Source of the DNA: Enterococcus hulanensis
GTDB lineage: Bacteria > Bacillota > Bacilli > Lactobacillales > Enterococcaceae
Assembly (NCBI RefSeq): GCF_005405485.1
Contig: NZ_BJED01000010.1
Coordinates: forward strand, 111,475-175,474
Reading direction: 5' to 3'
Length of the DNA stretch: 64,000 bases
Below the pieces are notes generated by a model. The model was not told where the DNA came from. It ran no database searches and saw only the letters and a program-made list of their open reading frames with translations. Shown in pieces: positions 37,424-46,765 of this stretch (its first letter is position 1; each line of letters opens with the position of its first letter). A program made the translations under genes and the position numbers.

Positions 37424-39214
37424 ATGAAAATGAAAAAGGTATTAATTACTAAGATCGCATTAACAACAACACTATTTACAAGCCTTTCTGTTATGACTCC
37501 AGTAGGGAACATTCTAGTTGCACATGCTGAGGGACAAAATATTAGTTCAAATGCTGTATCTGATAATACATCAGATCGCTCAATTACTATATGGAAATAT
37601 GAAATCAATAATACATCTGAGCTTGGTGATAGAGGAGATGGCATTAATCCTGATCCAAGCAAAGCTCCTGATTTAAATGGTAAGAAATTGATGGAGGGTG
37701 TTCATTTTGAGTTAATCAAGGTGAAGCCCTTAAATACAACAGCTTTAAAAGATCCTTTGAAACAAAAAGAAGGAACTGATTGGGAGGAAGATACTAGCTT
37801 TACTAAGATGACTGGTAAAACTGATGCCAATGGCAAGTTAACGTTTGATGTGGGAACTGGAAAAGCAGCAGATGGTATTTATTTGATTCGTGAAGTTGTG
37901 AATCCTGACACAGGAAAATACGATTACATGGATAAAGAGACCGGGGCATTGAAAGAAATTAGTTCTCCTATGGCGCCATTCTTTGCTCACTTACCACAAA
38001 CTCAACGAGATGATACTGGTAAATTAATTTATGATGTTCATGTCTATCCCAAGAATATTGTAACGGATACAGAATTAGATAAAACTGTTGAAGGCGGTAA
38101 GGGGTACTCAATTCAAGCAGGTAATTCTTTCCAATGGGAAGCAACAACGAAGTTACCAAGTGGTTTATATAGCAAGGTTACACAGGATATGACAATCATC
38201 AATAGGTTTGACAGAGATGGAAATGCATTGCCAGATTTAGATGTAGCTGCTGGGACAGAAATTTATGCGGATTATTTTGAAGTGGTCGATGAGATTGATC
38301 AGAGATTGGCTCTAGAAGATATTGAAGTAAGAGTTTTAGGGGAAGACGGTGTTACCTGGACAACTTTAACAAATGGCGAGGAATATGAAGTGTCACTAAA
38401 TGGAACCCCAATAACTTCTCCCAATAAAGTTTCTGCTGATGCTAATTCAGTTAAAAAAGTGCTTGTGAGTTTAACAAATACTGGGATGAAAAAAGTGGAG
38501 GAAGACAAGGATCAAAAGATCCAAGTTATTTATAAAGTGAAGGCTCTAAAAGATTTCAATGGAACAATTTCAAATAAATATGATGTAAATTACTTGATTC
38601 CAGGACAAAAGCCTTTTACAGGTACGAGTGATGAACCTGAATATTTCGATGGTGGCTTTAAAATCAGTAAATCTTCGGAGGATAAAACGAATAAATTAGC
38701 AGGGGCTGAATTCTATATTTCTGAATCCGAAGCTGATGCTAAGGTCAAAAAATTTCTTGCTTCAGATGGTAAATCCTATACTTTAAATGACGATGGCACA
38801 GCAACCCCAGCATTACCGACGGGCGTGACATTCTTGACAACTACATCTGATAAAGATGGTGTAGCCAAGTTTGATGGGTTAAAACTTGATTGGTTTACAG
38901 ATAGTAATGGGGATGGCAAACAGGATCCTGCAATTCCATCAGAAGCAACTTGGGAAAAGGATAAAATCAAGAAATCTTACTGGATTGTCGAAACAAAATC
39001 TCCAACAGGATATGAATTATTGAAGAATCCAGTTGAAGTTGTTGTAACACTAGATTCACATACGAATGTGGTTGTTGATGTAGAAAATAAAGAAAAAACA
39101 GATCTTCCATTTACTGGTGGAGATGGCATGACTCTTATGATTGTTATTGCTTTGGGAGCAATTGCAGTTGGTACCACAGCAGTTGTGATTGATAAAAAAA
39201 GACGTGCAGTATAG
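37424..39214 (+). CDS. LPXTG major (backbone) pilin
   Basis: This 596-residue secreted wall protein has a signal peptide (about 1-36, ending AHAEG), the pilin motif VHVYPKN (polymerising Lys about 210), Ig-like domains likely to form isopeptide bonds, an E-box (IVETKSPTGYE, about 527) and the sorting signal LPFTG with a hydrophobic helix and KKRR tail. These are the features of SpaA/EbpC-type shaft pilins, joined by a class C sortase. It is first in the operon, just right of the invertible cassette. Confidence 0.92.
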   Translation: MKMKKVLITKIALTTTLFTSLSVMTPVGNILVAHAEGQNISSNAVSDNTSDRSITIWKYEINNTSELGDRGDGINPDPSKAPDLNGKKLMEGVHFELIKVKPLNTTALKDPLKQKEGTDWEEDTSFTKMTGKTDANGKLTFDVGTGKAADGIYLIREVVNPDTGKYDYMDKETGALKEISSPMAPFFAHLPQTQRDDTGKLIYDVHVYPKNIVTDTELDKTVEGGKGYSIQAGNSFQWEATTKLPSGLYSKVTQDMTIINRFDRDGNALPDLDVAAGTEIYADYFEVVDEIDQRLALEDIEVRVLGEDGVTWTTLTNGEEYEVSLNGTPITSPNKVSADANSVKKVLVSLTNTGMKKVEEDKDQKIQVIYKVKALKDFNGTISNKYDVNYLIPGQKPFTGTSDEPEYFDGGFKISKSSEDKTNKLAGAEFYISESEADAKVKKFLASDGKSYTLNDDGTATPALPTGVTFLTTTSDKDGVAKFDGLKLDWFTDSNGDGKQDPAIPSEATWEKDKIKKSYWIVETKSPTGYELLKNPVEVVVTLDSHTNVVVDVENKEKTDLPFTGGDGMTLMIVIALGAIAVGTTAVVIDKKRRAV

Positions 39215-39236
39215 AAGCTAAGAAAGGATGGGAACA

Positions 39237-42200
39237 ATGAAGAAAGTAAATAAGTCGCAAAAAATGCTTATAATTCTTCCCATCATTATCCTTTTAGGAG
39301 TGCTCATTTTTGTGGTCACTCCTAAAGGTCCAATATTAAAAGCATTAAGCGATCACGAGTTAGTTGAAGTTTCGAACATGGATGACGACAAGACAGAAAA
39401 AGACCAAATAATAGAGACAGAGAAAGAGATTGTTAAGATTCAAATCGTAGCAAAAGAAACGGGCCTTTATAAAATCAAAAAAAAGCCTGGTTTTTCGGTC
39501 ACTTTAATAGATGAAAAGAATGAGCAACTAACAGTTCCTATATTAGAGGAGAAGAACTATACGAATTTTTATGAAATTTATAGTAACCCTGAAGCAATTC
39601 AAAAAGATTCTAGTGGGATGGAATTGGAAAGTTCAAAAATAACTGAGAAAGCACCTGAATTTGCCCAAATCACTTCTTCAGGTAAGTTGACCTCGTATTA
39701 TTTAAATTTAAACAAAGGGGTTAGCAAATGCTTACGTATTGAACGAAATAATTCTGAATCCATAAAAGTAGAACTGCAGAGTACTGAAGATGAAAAGAAA
39801 AGTCAGGTACTTGTGGACTTTAAAGACAATAAAGAGACAAATGATCTATATCAAAGTGAAGAAATCACTACTGAGATAGTTTCAGAAGAAAATAGAAATT
39901 CAACAAAAGAAGAAAAAAATAATTCAGCAGCAGAATCCGACGACGGGAATTCAACATCAAAAAAAAGTGAGCCAAAGCAATCAGTCAATAATACTGTTAC
40001 AACAGAAACAAAGGATGAGGAAGAAAAGGTAAATCAGAAAGATACGGAAGAAAAGAGTGAGTCCCTCAATCAAAATAAAAAGCAAGAAGAAACAAAAGCT
40101 ACAGGAAAAGATGTAATAGAATCACCTAACGACTACGAAAGAATATTATTTGTCGAAACAAAAGAAACCGAAAAAAATGATAAAGAACTTGAAAGGAGAA
40201 ATTATACAGAGAAAGATTCCCTTAAAAAGCCAGTTTTTATAAAAGAAACTGCAACTCAAACAAAAAGCAAAATTAAATCCGAAGAAGATCCCGCAATCAT
40301 TGTTCGAGATGCGAAATTATCTGTTAAAACGGGAACATCAGAATTTGACAATGATAATAATCCTGGAAATGATGCTAGTGAGGAAAATGATATTGTTAGG
40401 ACTTTTGATCAAATCAGTTATTTGACTTCATTTTCGATTCAGAATACAAAAAAGAACATAGAATATACTGATATTCGATATCGAGTAATTGCTGAGATGC
40501 CAAATGCAGTTGAAGTAACAGATACGATACCAAGAAATAATGGTGAAATTGCAAACGGTATGTATATAGATAACTCTGAAGGAGATGGCTCGCAAGTTTC
40601 TGAAGGTGTTATGGAATCTGTTATATCAGACACAGGACAAGTTTTTGTACCGATAATCTTAAATGTATACGGATCTAGCCAAGGGAAGAAAATTCAGCCA
40701 ACAATTAAGTTAGAGATAGTGAATGCCAAGAATGTAGAGACAGGCGAAATAGAGAGTTTCAATAAAGTTTATGATATTAATACTCTCTTAGAGAAAGATA
40801 AACAAGTACCAATAACGATAGTTTCAGCAAAACCATCTATTGGTGTTCAATTAGTGAGGGGGCAAACCCAAGATAGCTCTGTTTTTGGAGTAACAAATTC
40901 TAATATCAATGCTTATGATGTAGGTATTGTTACAGTTTTACAAGAATTGGTTGGCAGAGAAAAAGGAGATTATAAAGGATCAACTTTTCCAAATGGAAAG
41001 ATCACTTATCAAATAAAACAAAAGGCAACCTATAGAGTAGGAGCTGGTACTGACCAAGTTATGCCACAAACTTATTATGATCCCTTGACCGTCAGAGCTG
41101 TTTCTACAGCAGTGAACAATAGAAATGAAGCGGAATGGAGCAAAAATGGTACGGTTGATTTGACTAAGTTCAATGAAGCTCTCGACTCGCCGAACGGGGA
41201 AACTAAAAAAATATATACATCTGAACCAACAGAAAAATTTTCTGAAATTGGTGTTTATGATTCTGGAAAATTCACAACTACTGATGGAAATTACCTTTCA
41301 AATGTTTCAAATGAGAATTATGCAGGGACTTTAAATCCTTATACTTACACTATGAGAGGGAATAGAACTCAAGCTGCAACTGATAAAGCTTTTTCAAGTG
41401 GAGAGTTAATTTATTATTGGGATAGAACCAAATCTGAAAATCTTGCAAAAGGAAACAACTGGTCAAGATATGACATGACACTCTATATAGATTCAGTTAC
41501 CTATGACGGTATCAGTACTTCAAATGACTCTAGTCTGATATACCCCAACATAGTTACTAATGGGACCGTTTATAAAGCATCTCCAGCTTTTGCAGTAGCT
41601 AATTCAGGAACTCATTATGATGCAGTTAATGAAAATTACTTTGGTTCATTAGCACCTGGCGCGTTGAATTTGGCTAATAACTATGGGACAAATCAAGTTG
41701 AAACGGGACAAGATATATTGTTTATGAATTATCTTAGAACGACAAATCAGTCTGTAAAATCTGCAAATATGATATTTATGTGGGATCCTCTGGACTTTAA
41801 ATTTGATTCATCGAGAAAAATTGGATACGCCGGAAATGCCAAAGGACCAGGTTGGGGTTGGACACCAGAATTACAAACAATGACAGTTAAGTATGGAGTA
41901 GCAAAAGCAGCTAATGATACACCTGCAAAAGCACGAAAAGTAGGAGACATTTCATATAACAAAGCTTTCTATAATTGGTTTGATAAATATGAAGATGCAA
42001 TTAAAACTGGTGATATTAGTGCAGTAACTGCGGGTTTTACTTATGAAGGGTTTCCAAAGTCAGGGACGATAGAGCTTTCTCCGACTATCCCGGTAACTGT
42101 TGAAGCAGCTGGGGGAACAGGAAAGTCATTAGTTTTATTGAGTGCACAAGAGTGGCTAGGCGACAAAGGTAATGTTATTTATCAGGCCCCTGATAGAACG

Positions 42201-44267
42201 GTTACTGATGCTACTACCAAACAGAGGATGGGTGTGCCTGATTCAAAAGGGGTCGGAACATATTACGAAAGTAGCTTTTATAATACGGGAGAAGCCAAAA
42301 GTGTCCCTAATATTTACTTTAATTTTATAGGTGACTCAGCCGTAGCTATGCCTTTTGGTATTACCACTAAAACCAATGTTAAAAAAAATATGTATCAGTC
42401 TAATGAAGATATAGACATTAAAGTTACAGGAGTGATGTCGGGCAGTGACACTGTTACTTATGATGGATCGTTAACAACAACTCTACCAAAAGGAATTTCA
42501 TATAAGTCGAGTTCTTCATATGATGCCAACGGAGAGCTATTAAAAGAACCAGATATTTCTGAAAATGATGATGGAACAATATGTCTTCGATGGACATTTA
42601 ACGATTTAGATACAGAGCAAAGAAAAAAAGGAATTGAAGTGAATTTTAAAGCTCAATCAGATTTTTCTAGACTTTCATTTAAAGAAAATGGCTACACAGA
42701 TAGTCTTGTAGTTAAAACAATAGGTGAAATGTGGGTAAGTGGAAATCCTTCCTTAAATGATAAGAGAGATGAAAGTATTCGTTCTTCTCAAGATGAGTTC
42801 ATCGTTTTACTTATACAGCAAATCATCTTAAGTAAAAAGGGAAACAAACCCGCTATTGAACTTGGTGAAACTGATCCTTTAGGTGTTGATAACACAATCA
42901 CTTATAAAGTTAAGATGATCAATAATAGCGCTGCATCAATCCCAGAAGCCAGAGTATTGGATGTCTTACCGTATGACGGAGATTCTCGTGGAACGAAGTA
43001 TTCTGGTAACTATACAATTGAAGAATTAACAGTTAATGATACCTCCGCAACTATTAGCTATACGAATTCATCTACTAGTGAAAGCGCTGATCCTAACCAA
43101 ATTACAGGTTGGTCAAATTATGTCTCGGGAACAACTCCAGTATCTTCGATAAAGAATGCTAAAGCAGTTTTAGTATCTGTTCCTTCTTTAGAAGTAAACA
43201 AGGAAATAGAGCTAACAATCAAAATTAAGCCCACAAATCAGAAAGCAGGAGACGTACTTGTAAATGACGCAAGTATGAACTCCAAACTAAATCTGCCAGT
43301 TGAATCGCAAGCGGTCTGGACACGAGTTTATGGTCGTGAATTAACTGGTGTCGTTTGGTATGACGATAATTTAGATGGGTTAATCGGGAATAAAGCAGCA
43401 GGTGGGCTAGAAGAATTTGCTAAGGATATTCCAGTAAAACTCTACCGAACGAGCTTGGCTGACGAAAATTACAAAGATAAATTGATTGAAGCTAGCTTAA
43501 CAGGAGAGAAGTTTGTTGATTCATCTGGAAACTCGTTGATTAAAACTGATAAAGATGGAAAATATACCTTTGCTGCGATACCAGAAGGAACCTATGTTGC
43601 GGAGTTTGTTATCGGCGACCGGGTAGAGAAGAAAGAATTTCATGTCACAAAACAGCAGGTTGGAGATGATCCAACGAAGAACTCGAAAGCGGACCCTAAT
43701 ACCTATAAAACACCAGGATACAAAGCACCATTGTTAGAAGATTTGAATGGTATTGATAATGTCAATACGCCTACGTACAAAATTGAAAATGTGAATCTCG
43801 GATTAATCCGTCCAGCCACTATCCGTCTCTTTAAATTCGAGACAGGCAGCGCAGTCGATGCGAATGGGGATGGTAAGTTAAGTGACGAAGAAAAAGCAAC
43901 CGGGAAACCATTAAAGGGTGCGACATTTGAAATCTATAAAAAAGGGGAAACGACACCAATTGCGACTGCTGATACAGATACAAACGGCTATTTGATGTTT
44001 GAATATTTGTATAAAGGAAGCTATCAACTTAAGGAAACGAAGGCTCCAGAAGGATATGAACTAATTAAGGAACCAATTGATGTAGAGGTTGTAGAAGGGA
44101 ATCAGAATGTTGCTTTATTTGCCTCAGATGATAAGTCAACAGAATTACCTTTCACTGGTGCAAATAAATGGGTGTTTGGACTTCTAATCGGTGCAACAAT
44201 AACGATGGTCGCTGGATTTGGTGGTATTACTTATTACTATCGTCAACCAAAAAAGAAAGGAGAGTAA
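39237..44267 (+). CDS. Large LPFTG surface protein (pilus-associated, candidate tip)
   Basis: This 1676-residue protein has an N-terminal hydrophobic segment (about 9-27), a charged low-complexity region (about 190-340, rich in Glu, Lys, Ser and Thr), a long beta-rich central part, an SdrD B-type repeat (VVWYDDNLDGLIG, about 1375) and a C-terminal SpaA-type domain with E-box (LKETKAPEGYE). It ends in LPFTG, a helix and a basic tail. I see no von Willebrand A MIDAS motif, unlike the EbpA tip. The ATG at 39237 is used, since AGAAAGG would overlap the ATG at 39228. Its place between shaft and base genes suggests the tip role. Confidence 0.85.
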   Translation: MKKVNKSQKMLIILPIIILLGVLIFVVTPKGPILKALSDHELVEVSNMDDDKTEKDQIIETEKEIVKIQIVAKETGLYKIKKKPGFSVTLIDEKNEQLTVPILEEKNYTNFYEIYSNPEAIQKDSSGMELESSKITEKAPEFAQITSSGKLTSYYLNLNKGVSKCLRIERNNSESIKVELQSTEDEKKSQVLVDFKDNKETNDLYQSEEITTEIVSEENRNSTKEEKNNSAAESDDGNSTSKKSEPKQSVNNTVTTETKDEEEKVNQKDTEEKSESLNQNKKQEETKATGKDVIESPNDYERILFVETKETEKNDKELERRNYTEKDSLKKPVFIKETATQTKSKIKSEEDPAIIVRDAKLSVKTGTSEFDNDNNPGNDASEENDIVRTFDQISYLTSFSIQNTKKNIEYTDIRYRVIAEMPNAVEVTDTIPRNNGEIANGMYIDNSEGDGSQVSEGVMESVISDTGQVFVPIILNVYGSSQGKKIQPTIKLEIVNAKNVETGEIESFNKVYDINTLLEKDKQVPITIVSAKPSIGVQLVRGQTQDSSVFGVTNSNINAYDVGIVTVLQELVGREKGDYKGSTFPNGKITYQIKQKATYRVGAGTDQVMPQTYYDPLTVRAVSTAVNNRNEAEWSKNGTVDLTKFNEALDSPNGETKKIYTSEPTEKFSEIGVYDSGKFTTTDGNYLSNVSNENYAGTLNPYTYTMRGNRTQAATDKAFSSGELIYYWDRTKSENLAKGNNWSRYDMTLYIDSVTYDGISTSNDSSLIYPNIVTNGTVYKASPAFAVANSGTHYDAVNENYFGSLAPGALNLANNYGTNQVETGQDILFMNYLRTTNQSVKSANMIFMWDPLDFKFDSSRKIGYAGNAKGPGWGWTPELQTMTVKYGVAKAANDTPAKARKVGDISYNKAFYNWFDKYEDAIKTGDISAVTAGFTYEGFPKSGTIELSPTIPVTVEAAGGTGKSLVLLSAQEWLGDKGNVIYQAPDRTVTDATTKQRMGVPDSKGVGTYYESSFYNTGEAKSVPNIYFNFIGDSAVAMPFGITTKTNVKKNMYQSNEDIDIKVTGVMSGSDTVTYDGSLTTTLPKGISYKSSSSYDANGELLKEPDISENDDGTICLRWTFNDLDTEQRKKGIEVNFKAQSDFSRLSFKENGYTDSLVVKTIGEMWVSGNPSLNDKRDESIRSSQDEFIVLLIQQIILSKKGNKPAIELGETDPLGVDNTITYKVKMINNSAASIPEARVLDVLPYDGDSRGTKYSGNYTIEELTVNDTSATISYTNSSTSESADPNQITGWSNYVSGTTPVSSIKNAKAVLVSVPSLEVNKEIELTIKIKPTNQKAGDVLVNDASMNSKLNLPVESQAVWTRVYGRELTGVVWYDDNLDGLIGNKAAGGLEEFAKDIPVKLYRTSLADENYKDKLIEASLTGEKFVDSSGNSLIKTDKDGKYTFAAIPEGTYVAEFVIGDRVEKKEFHVTKQQVGDDPTKNSKADPNTYKTPGYKAPLLEDLNGIDNVNTPTYKIENVNLGLIRPATIRLFKFETGSAVDANGDGKLSDEEKATGKPLKGATFEIYKKGETTPIATADTDTNGYLMFEYLYKGSYQLKETKAPEGYELIKEPIDVEVVEGNQNVALFASDDKSTELPFTGANKWVFGLLIGATITMVAGFGGITYYYRQPKKKGE

Positions 44268-44270
44268 CCC

Positions 44271-44945
44271 ATGAAACAGAAATTGTATAAAGGGCTCTCC
44301 CTACTTTTTCTTCTTGTAATCAGCTTTTCATTGCCCCTTCAGGTATTTGCTGAAGACCAAGGCTATAGCGTAACAATTGTAAAGTACAAGTTGACCGATG
44401 CTGATTTGGCAGGAAATCCATTACCCGTGGATGGAACAAAAGCTGAAAAAGCAGTGAACAAAGAGGGAAAATCACTCGAACTGCTTCCAGGAATCAGCTA
44501 TGAGATTACCCGGGTGTCCCCTGTCAATGGGACAGCTCAGTTTGAGCCTATACAAGGAGCAGACGCCTTCACCAAGACGATTACAACAGATAGTAATGGT
44601 CAGGCCAAACTCTCTGGAATGGTTCAAGGAACATACCGTGTGATAGAAAAAGCAAATAATCAAATCAAAGAACCAATGGACTCAGTTATCTTGGAGCTTC
44701 CTCTGCCCCAGCGTAATGGTCAGGCGTTAAATGATGTTTATCTTTATCCGAAATCGAGTGTAGCTGGAGCAACTGTAATTGACCCTAAGGAAATAACGAC
44801 GGAAAAAGGCACCAGTCCGGAACGTATTCCACAAACGAGTGGAACGATCGGCTCCTACTACTCATTTTATGTGATCATTCTTTTTTTAGCCTTAATGGGA
44901 GTCATAGGTATTCGAATGCTGCGATCCAAGAAACATTATTACTAA
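44271..44945 (+). CDS. Minor (basal) pilin with IPQTS sorting signal
   Basis: This 224-residue protein has a signal peptide (about 1-27, ending VFAED), one pilin-like domain with the YPKSS motif (about residue 163), and the C-terminal signal IPQTSG followed by a helix and KKHYY. The change from LPFTG to IPQTS suggests that a different sortase domain handles it. That fits a basal pilin linked to the wall by the housekeeping-like domain of the next gene, but this is an inference. AAAGGAGAG precedes the ATG, 3 bases after the previous stop. Confidence 0.85.
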   Translation: MKQKLYKGLSLLFLLVISFSLPLQVFAEDQGYSVTIVKYKLTDADLAGNPLPVDGTKAEKAVNKEGKSLELLPGISYEITRVSPVNGTAQFEPIQGADAFTKTITTDSNGQAKLSGMVQGTYRVIEKANNQIKEPMDSVILELPLPQRNGQALNDVYLYPKSSVAGATVIDPKEITTEKGTSPERIPQTSGTIGSYYSFYVIILFLALMGVIGIRMLRSKKHYY

Positions 44946-44955
44946 ATGTATCTAG

Positions 44956-44987
44956 AGGAAGCGTTGGAAATCCACGCTTCTTCTTTT
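44956..44987 (+). terminator. Intercistronic hairpin before sortase gene
   Basis: GAAGCGT and ACGCTTC with an inner GG/CC pair, followed by TTCTTTT. It may lower sortase relative to pilin expression. Confidence 0.6.
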
Positions 44988-45008
44988 AAAAAGAAGGGGA
45001 GAGTTTTG

Positions 45009-46757
45009 TTGAAAAATAGAAAAAAAAAATCCCATTCTTTATTAATGAAATTTGCGATACTTATGATTTTTTCTGGAATAGCTATTCTTTTGTATCCAAT
45101 CGTTGGTAATTATTTAGCGAATCGTGAACGAAGCCAAGCATCTACTGCTTATGACAATGCACTCGAGAAAATGAGCAAAAAAGAGCGGGAAGAACAGTAT
45201 AAGTTAGCGAAAGAATACAACAAGTATATTTTCGGAGAGCAACAAGGAAAAGAAGTTGAGCCAATTCTTTATGAATCAGTATTAAAAAACAAATCAAAAG
45301 TAATGGGAACCATTGATATTCCGGCAATTGATATTGAAAAAATGCCTTTCTTTCACGGAACCTCTTTTAAAACATTGGATAAAGGCTTGGGGCACTTAAA
45401 AGAGTCATCGGTACCGATAGGCGGTAAAGATTCTAGAGCTGTTATAACTGGGCACAGTGGAGTTAAGAACCAAGTTCTCTTTACTGATATCCGAAATCTT
45501 ACTGAAGGAGATCTCTTTTTCATCAACATTCTGGGAAAGCGATTAGCATATCAAATTGACTCTTTTGAGGAAATTTTACCGAGTGAAGCCGAAAAAGTAA
45601 AAATTGTTCCTGAGAAAGACCAAGTGACATTGCTAACGTGTACACCACCTGGAATTAATACATATCGATTACTAGTTACAGGTCATAGAATTCCTTATAA
45701 AGACGCTATGAAAAAGAAAATCAAAAAGCGTAACTTATGGAGTTATCAAACGATTGTATTAGGAACAATAGGAATCAATTTGTTGCTATTTTTAATTTTA
45801 GTCGCGATCTATCGTCATCAAGTGAAACGATTTAGATCAGATAATCCTAAAGTAGTCGAAAAAGCCAGGAAGCGGTTGAGATTACTTTTCAGAGTAACAA
45901 AGGGGTACTTTGTTTTATTATTTGTCATTATGTCAGCGGTTCTTTCAGTCGCAATCTATGGATATGCTCATATGCAGCAGGAGACCACGGTCTCATCCGT
46001 GGATATAGGTAGAGACGAATCATTGAGTGACTACAATTTAAACAAAATAAGCAAGGCCAATTATGAAGAAAAACAAATTGCTAGCGTTAGTGTAGCAGAT
46101 TATGCGCACGCAAAGGCTGTAACAAAAGATACAATCAATAATTGGGGAATTGGAAAATTAGTAATTCCAGAGGCACAAATTAATCTTCCCATTCTAGCCG
46201 GACTTGCAAATGAGAACCTCTTAACAGGAGTAGCAACATACAAATTGGACCAACAGTTAGGTAAAAACAACTATGTTTTGCTAGCTCATAATATTTATGA
46301 TCAAGACTTACTTTTGCACAGAATAGAAAAACTGAAAAATGGAGATAAGATTTATGCAACAGATTACAGAGATATATACATCTATGAAGTAAATCTTAAC
46401 AAAGTTGTTAGAGACATCGAAGTGTCTTATATAGAGAAATCAAACGAGCAAGAAGCAAAAATAACCTTGGTTCGTTGTGAAGGAAACATAGGAACTATCT
46501 ACCGTCGGGTAGTTCAAGGAAAGTTAACGGGTGTTCAACCATTGGATGATTCATCAGAAAACCAAATGAAACAGATGGATCTAAAAAAGAGCGAAAAAAA
46601 ATCAAATGGTGTAGTAGTAAAAAAGGAACCTGTAACAGAATTTGACAGTTTCTCGATGGCTGTTGCTGCAAGGTTCGTAGCAGATCCATTGCAAACAATT
46701 ATTCCAATGTTCCTATTTTTCTTATTACCTATTTTATTTTTCAGTCTAATGCGTTAA
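45009..46757 (+). CDS. Double sortase: class C-like and second sortase domain in one protein
   Basis: This 582-residue membrane protein has two sortase domains. The first (about 95-240) has His149 in ITGHSG, Cys211 in TLLTCTPPG and Arg in NTYRLLVTGHR, the class C signature. The second (about 375-510) has His427 in LLAHN, Cys490 in LVRCEG and Arg in IYRRVV, closer to class A. Hydrophobic helices flank and separate them (about 16-35, 245-270, 298-320 and 560-580). No DP(W/F) lid motif is seen in the first domain. A TTG start at 45009 (or 45006) behind AAGGGGAGA is preferred to the ATG at 44946 inside the hairpin. Confidence 0.85.
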   Translation: MKNRKKKSHSLLMKFAILMIFSGIAILLYPIVGNYLANRERSQASTAYDNALEKMSKKEREEQYKLAKEYNKYIFGEQQGKEVEPILYESVLKNKSKVMGTIDIPAIDIEKMPFFHGTSFKTLDKGLGHLKESSVPIGGKDSRAVITGHSGVKNQVLFTDIRNLTEGDLFFINILGKRLAYQIDSFEEILPSEAEKVKIVPEKDQVTLLTCTPPGINTYRLLVTGHRIPYKDAMKKKIKKRNLWSYQTIVLGTIGINLLLFLILVAIYRHQVKRFRSDNPKVVEKARKRLRLLFRVTKGYFVLLFVIMSAVLSVAIYGYAHMQQETTVSSVDIGRDESLSDYNLNKISKANYEEKQIASVSVADYAHAKAVTKDTINNWGIGKLVIPEAQINLPILAGLANENLLTGVATYKLDQQLGKNNYVLLAHNIYDQDLLLHRIEKLKNGDKIYATDYRDIYIYEVNLNKVVRDIEVSYIEKSNEQEAKITLVRCEGNIGTIYRRVVQGKLTGVQPLDDSSENQMKQMDLKKSEKKSNGVVVKKEPVTEFDSFSMAVAARFVADPLQTIIPMFLFFLLPILFFSLMR

Positions 46758-46765
46758 GGAGAACA

